Of a DNA stretch of 64,000 bases, positions 61,854 to 64,000 are shown in pieces (positions within the stretch are counted from its first letter, which is position 1; each line of letters opens with the position of its first letter). The stretch is from Burkholderiales bacterium (GTDB taxonomy: Bacteria > Pseudomonadota > Gammaproteobacteria > Burkholderiales > Burkholderiaceae_C): positions 35,295 to 99,294 of the forward strand of contig JAIXLP010000041.1 in NCBI GenBank assembly GCA_026954015.1. The letters run 5' to 3'. The notes below the pieces were generated by a model that was given only the letters and a program-made list of their open reading frames with translations, had not been told where the DNA came from and ran no database searches. The position numbers and the translations under genes were made by a program.

Positions 61854-63710
61854 TCAGTACACGTCGCGGGCGTAGCGGCCTTCGAGCAGCAGGGTCTTGA
61901 CCCAGGCGGCGGCGTCCTCGGGCGTCTTGCCGCCGTGCTCGGTGGCGATCTGAACGAGCGCGCGCTGCACGTCGCCCGCCATGCGCTCGGCGTCGCCGCA
62001 GACGTAGAAGTGGGCGCCGTCCTGCAGCCATTGCCAGACCTCTGCGCCGTGCTCGCGCAGGCGTTGCTGCACATAGATCTTCTCGGCCTGGTCGCGCGAG
62101 AAGGCCACGTTCAGATGCGCGAGCGCGCCTTCCTTGACGGCCTGCAGCCATTCGGTCTGGTAGAGGAAATCGCTGTGGCGGTGCGGGTTGCCGAAGAACA
62201 GCCAGTTGCGCCCCGTGGCGCCATCATTCTGGCGCTGCTGCACGAAGGCACGGAACGGCGCGACGCCAGTGCCGGGGCCCACCATGATGACGTCGCGCGT
62301 GCCGTCCGCGGGCAGGCGGAAGCGCTCGTTCGCCTCGATGAACACCGGCACCTGCGCGCCTTCCTCGGCACCGCACAGATAGTGGCTGCCTGCGCCCCAG
62401 CGGGCCTCTCCTTCCTTCTCGAAACGGACCAGCGCGACGGTGACGTGCACTTCCTCATCGACCTGTGCCTGGCTGCTGGCGATGGAGTACATGCGCGGCG
62501 CGAGCGGGCGCAGCGCGGCGACGAGCGCGGCGGCGTCCCACGCGGCGGGCCAGGCGCGCAGCAGGTCGATGAGCTGATGCGTGTTGAGCAGCTTGGCCAG
62601 CTCGGCGCTGTTTTCGGGCTGCAGCAGCGCCTGGAGCGCGTCGTGGCCGCCACGCTCGGCCAGCGCCGCGACGAAGGGGCGCGTGAGCACGGTCAGCTCG
62701 CGCCGGTGCGCGAGCCATTCGCTCAGCGGCAGGGTGTCGCTGCCGTGGGTGACGGGCGTGTCGCCGTCGAGCGAGAGGGTTTGCAGCACGCGCTGCACCA
62801 GCGTGGGCGACTGCGTGGGCCAGACGCCGAGCGCGTCGCCCGGCTGGTAGTGCAGGCCGCTGCCTTCCAGCGACAGCTCGATGTGGCGCACGTCCTTTTC
62901 GCTGCCGCTGCCGACGATGCGCTGGTTCACCAGCACCTCGGCCAGGTAGGGCCGCTCGCGCGACCAGGAGGCGTGCGCGGGGCGCAGCGTCAGCACCTCG
63001 GCGCCGGGCGTGCTGGCGGTTTGCGGCGGCTGCGGCGCCAGGTGCTTCTTCGCGTGCTCCAGCGCTTCCCTGGCCCAGGGGGCGGCCACGTAGTCCACGT
63101 CCACGTCGGCGTCGGCGCGGGTCAGCACGCGCTGCGCGCCCAGCTCCGCCAGGCGCTCGTCGATGTGGCGGCCGATGCCGCAGAAGTCGACGTAGCTTGA
63201 ATCACCGAGCGCCAGCACGCCGTAGGAGAGCTGGGGCAGCCTGGGCGCGCGCTTGCCGGTGAGGAATTCGTAGAAGCCGCGCGCGTCGTCGGGCGGCTCC
63301 ACCGCATCGCCTTCGCTGTGCGTGCTGATGACGACGTAGAGGAAGGTTTCCTTCTTGAGATCGGTCGTGCGGTAGGCGTCGGCGCGCACGATGCGCACCG
63401 GCAAGCCCGCGGCCTGCACCTCGCCCGCGAGCTTTTCGGCCACGCGCTTGGCGTTGCCGGTCTGGCTGCCGTAGACGATGGTGAGCTGCTGCTGCACCGC
63501 GCTGGCCGCCGCCACCGCCACCGGCGTGGCGGCCTGCGGCGCGCTCGCCCGGGGTGCGCTGGTGCGCCCGCGCGCGGCGGCTCCGGCCATGAAGCCCGCG
63601 AGCCACTCCAGCGCCGGGCTGTCCAGCCCCTGCACCAGGTCGGCGGCGGTTTGCGCTTTCTCGCGCGAGATCGGCAGGACGTCGAGCACGGCGCCGGCAA
63701 TCTGTGTCAT
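61854..63710 (-). CDS. cysJ: Sulfite reductase flavoprotein subunit
   Basis: CysJ passes electrons from NADPH through FAD and FMN to CysI. The 618-residue product has an N-terminal linker (1-70), then a flavodoxin domain (about 74-215: LTIVYGSQTGNAKRVAEKLA, FLYVVISTHSEGDAVEPPDD, GVLALGDSSYVDFCG). The FAD domain has PRMYSIASSQAQVDEEVHVT, and the NADPH domain has IMVGPGTGVAPFRAFVQQ, FYVCGDAERMAGDVQRAL and the C-terminal RYARDVY typical of CysJ. It leads the cys operon; 73 bases separate it from cysI. Confidence 0.95.
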   Translation of the reverse strand: MTQIAGAVLDVLPISREKAQTAADLVQGLDSPALEWLAGFMAGAAARGRTSAPRASAPQAATPVAVAAASAVQQQLTIVYGSQTGNAKRVAEKLAGEVQAAGLPVRIVRADAYRTTDLKKETFLYVVISTHSEGDAVEPPDDARGFYEFLTGKRAPRLPQLSYGVLALGDSSYVDFCGIGRHIDERLAELGAQRVLTRADADVDVDYVAAPWAREALEHAKKHLAPQPPQTASTPGAEVLTLRPAHASWSRERPYLAEVLVNQRIVGSGSEKDVRHIELSLEGSGLHYQPGDALGVWPTQSPTLVQRVLQTLSLDGDTPVTHGSDTLPLSEWLAHRRELTVLTRPFVAALAERGGHDALQALLQPENSAELAKLLNTHQLIDLLRAWPAAWDAAALVAALRPLAPRMYSIASSQAQVDEEVHVTVALVRFEKEGEARWGAGSHYLCGAEEGAQVPVFIEANERFRLPADGTRDVIMVGPGTGVAPFRAFVQQRQNDGATGRNWLFFGNPHRHSDFLYQTEWLQAVKEGALAHLNVAFSRDQAEKIYVQQRLREHGAEVWQWLQDGAHFYVCGDAERMAGDVQRALVQIATEHGGKTPEDAAAWVKTLLLEGRYARDVY

Positions 63711-63738
63711 GGAGACCCTCTCTGGCTTATGCGAACAG

Positions 63739-63763
63739 CGCCTGCGAGGCAGGCGTTTTCTTT
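63739..63763 (+). promoter_or_regulatory. Strong hairpin in the cysJ upstream region
   Basis: CGCCTGC (63739-63745) pairs perfectly with GCAGGCG (63749-63755) across a three-base loop. On the plus strand it is followed by TTTTCTTT, the layout of a Rho-independent terminator; on the minus strand it would be part of the cysJ leader RNA. It may block antisense transcription into cysJ or shape the leader. Confidence 0.5.
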
Positions 63764-63859
63764 AATGTAGTGAGCGATCCCGCGTGGGGGAAGAATTGAT
63801 TTTTCATAACCTAAACAGCGAAATGAATAAGAAAAAGAGGAGCTGCCCGCGCTTGCCCG
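63764..63859. promoter_or_regulatory. Likely cysJ promoter region, AT-rich
   Basis: This gap is AT-rich around 63795-63840, with TTGATTTTTCATAACCTAAA. Genes of this kind are usually activated by the LysR-type regulator CysB, whose sites are AT-rich and poorly conserved, so this stretch is a reasonable candidate. No exact motif is claimed. Confidence 0.35.
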
Positions 63860-63881
63860 TCAAGCGCTGGAGCCAAAAAAC
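63832..63881 (+). repeat. Short palindromic repeat, copy 8 (end of the last minus-strand gene)
   Basis: AAAAAGAGGAGCTGCCCGCG is followed by CTTGCCCGTCAAGCGCTGGA, then GCCAAAAAAC. Both arms (CGCGCTTG-type and CAAGCGCTGG) and both A-rich flanks are intact. On the minus strand it encodes VFFGSSA and the stop codon of the partial gene. Confidence 0.8.
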
Positions 63882-64000
63882 ACCCGTGCTTTGTGGGGCC
63901 GCGCGATGAAGTGCTGGCAGCCGCGCGCGCGCATGCGCTCGAACTCGCGGCTGGGCATCACCACCTCGATGATTTCCTGCGTGTCCTCGCGCGTGAGTTC
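63860..64000 (-). CDS. Unrecognised protein, C-terminal 46 residues (start outside window)
   Basis: An open minus-strand frame enters from the right edge and stops at 63860. It reads ELTREDTQEIIEVVMPSREF, then ERMRARGCQHFIARPHKARV, then FFGSSA. The mixed charged/hydrophobic composition and codon use fit a real gene end, but the family was not recognised. The final residues and the stop codon come from a short palindromic repeat copy. Its stop codon lies 149 bases from the cysJ start on the same strand. Confidence 0.5.
   Translation of the reverse strand, partial: ELTREDTQEIIEVVMPSREFERMRARGCQHFIARPHKARVFFGSSA

Noticed and set aside
1..64000. tRNA, rRNA, CRISPR, insertion sequence or prophage genes
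   Set aside because: No cloverleaf, rRNA segment, regular spacer array, transposase or phage protein was recognised on either strand by eye.

Overview
The window is a GC-rich (roughly 70 %), densely packed bacterial chromosome segment. Gene content, codon use and protein sequences suggest a flagellated betaproteobacterium of the Burkholderiales, most likely the Comamonadaceae. This rests on recognising protein families by eye, not on a search. No rRNA, tRNA, CRISPR array, insertion sequence, phage gene or replication origin was seen. No gap between genes exceeds 300 bases.

Layout. 1-2.5 kb: the end of flgK, then flgL (hook-filament junction). 2.6-12.3 kb: mixed genes, namely a degenerate EAL/HDOD protein, a nitronate monooxygenase, a LysE exporter and a histidine phosphatase, then a copper/redox group (creatininase family, PCu(A)C chaperone and DUF2946 on minus, divergent from a DsbD/ScsB reductase), then the divergent pair rsmI/yraN. 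12.3-23.7 kb: flagellar export and motor block, fliE on minus and fliFGHIJ-K, fliLMNOPQR on plus. 23.8-27.2 kb: a soluble REC-histidine kinase with a NarL-type regulator, divergent from a CheA-like kinase that lacks the CheW-like domain. 27.2-31.1 kb (minus): a phosphatase, a DUF4136 lipoprotein, ttcA and a pterin cluster (SDR plus two FolB-like proteins). 31.1-35.6 kb (minus): a complete branched-chain amino-acid type ABC importer. 35.8-42.3 kb: housekeeping genes (a MidA-like methyltransferase, DUF2905, trxC, cca, a GST, 5-formyl-THF cyclo-ligase, a soluble lytic transglycosylase). 42.4-46.6 kb (minus): a probable Fur-controlled iron cluster (TonB receptor, FMN alpha-hydroxyacid oxidase, PiuC-type dioxygenase). 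46.8-51.3 kb: an MBL hydrolase, an alpha/beta hydrolase, and phenylalanine/tyrosine degradation (hppD-phhA) divergent from an Lrp/AsnC regulator. 51.4-55.6 kb: corC-lnt and fabA-fabB. 55.6-63.7 kb (minus): sulfate assimilation, cysJ-I-G-H-D-N in transcription order. The last 140 bases hold the end of an unrecognised minus-strand gene.

The most unusual material is non-coding or overprinted DNA. (1) A 35-70 bp imperfect palindrome with a core like AGCTGCCAGCGCTTG / CAAGCGCTGGAGCC occurs at least eight times. All eight copies overlap protein-coding sequence: one encodes most of the DsbD signal peptide, others encode internal segments, and two encode gene ends including the stop codon. (2) A separate ~160 bp element occurs twice, at 10.8 and 42.25 kb, each directly after a plus-strand stop codon and before a convergent gene. 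Its ends pair in both copies although the paired bases differ, as expected if the structure is conserved. Other points of note are the CheA without P5, the rsmI/yraN start codons sharing one base pair, and the presence of both a pterin reductase/FolB cluster and the pterin-dependent PhhA.
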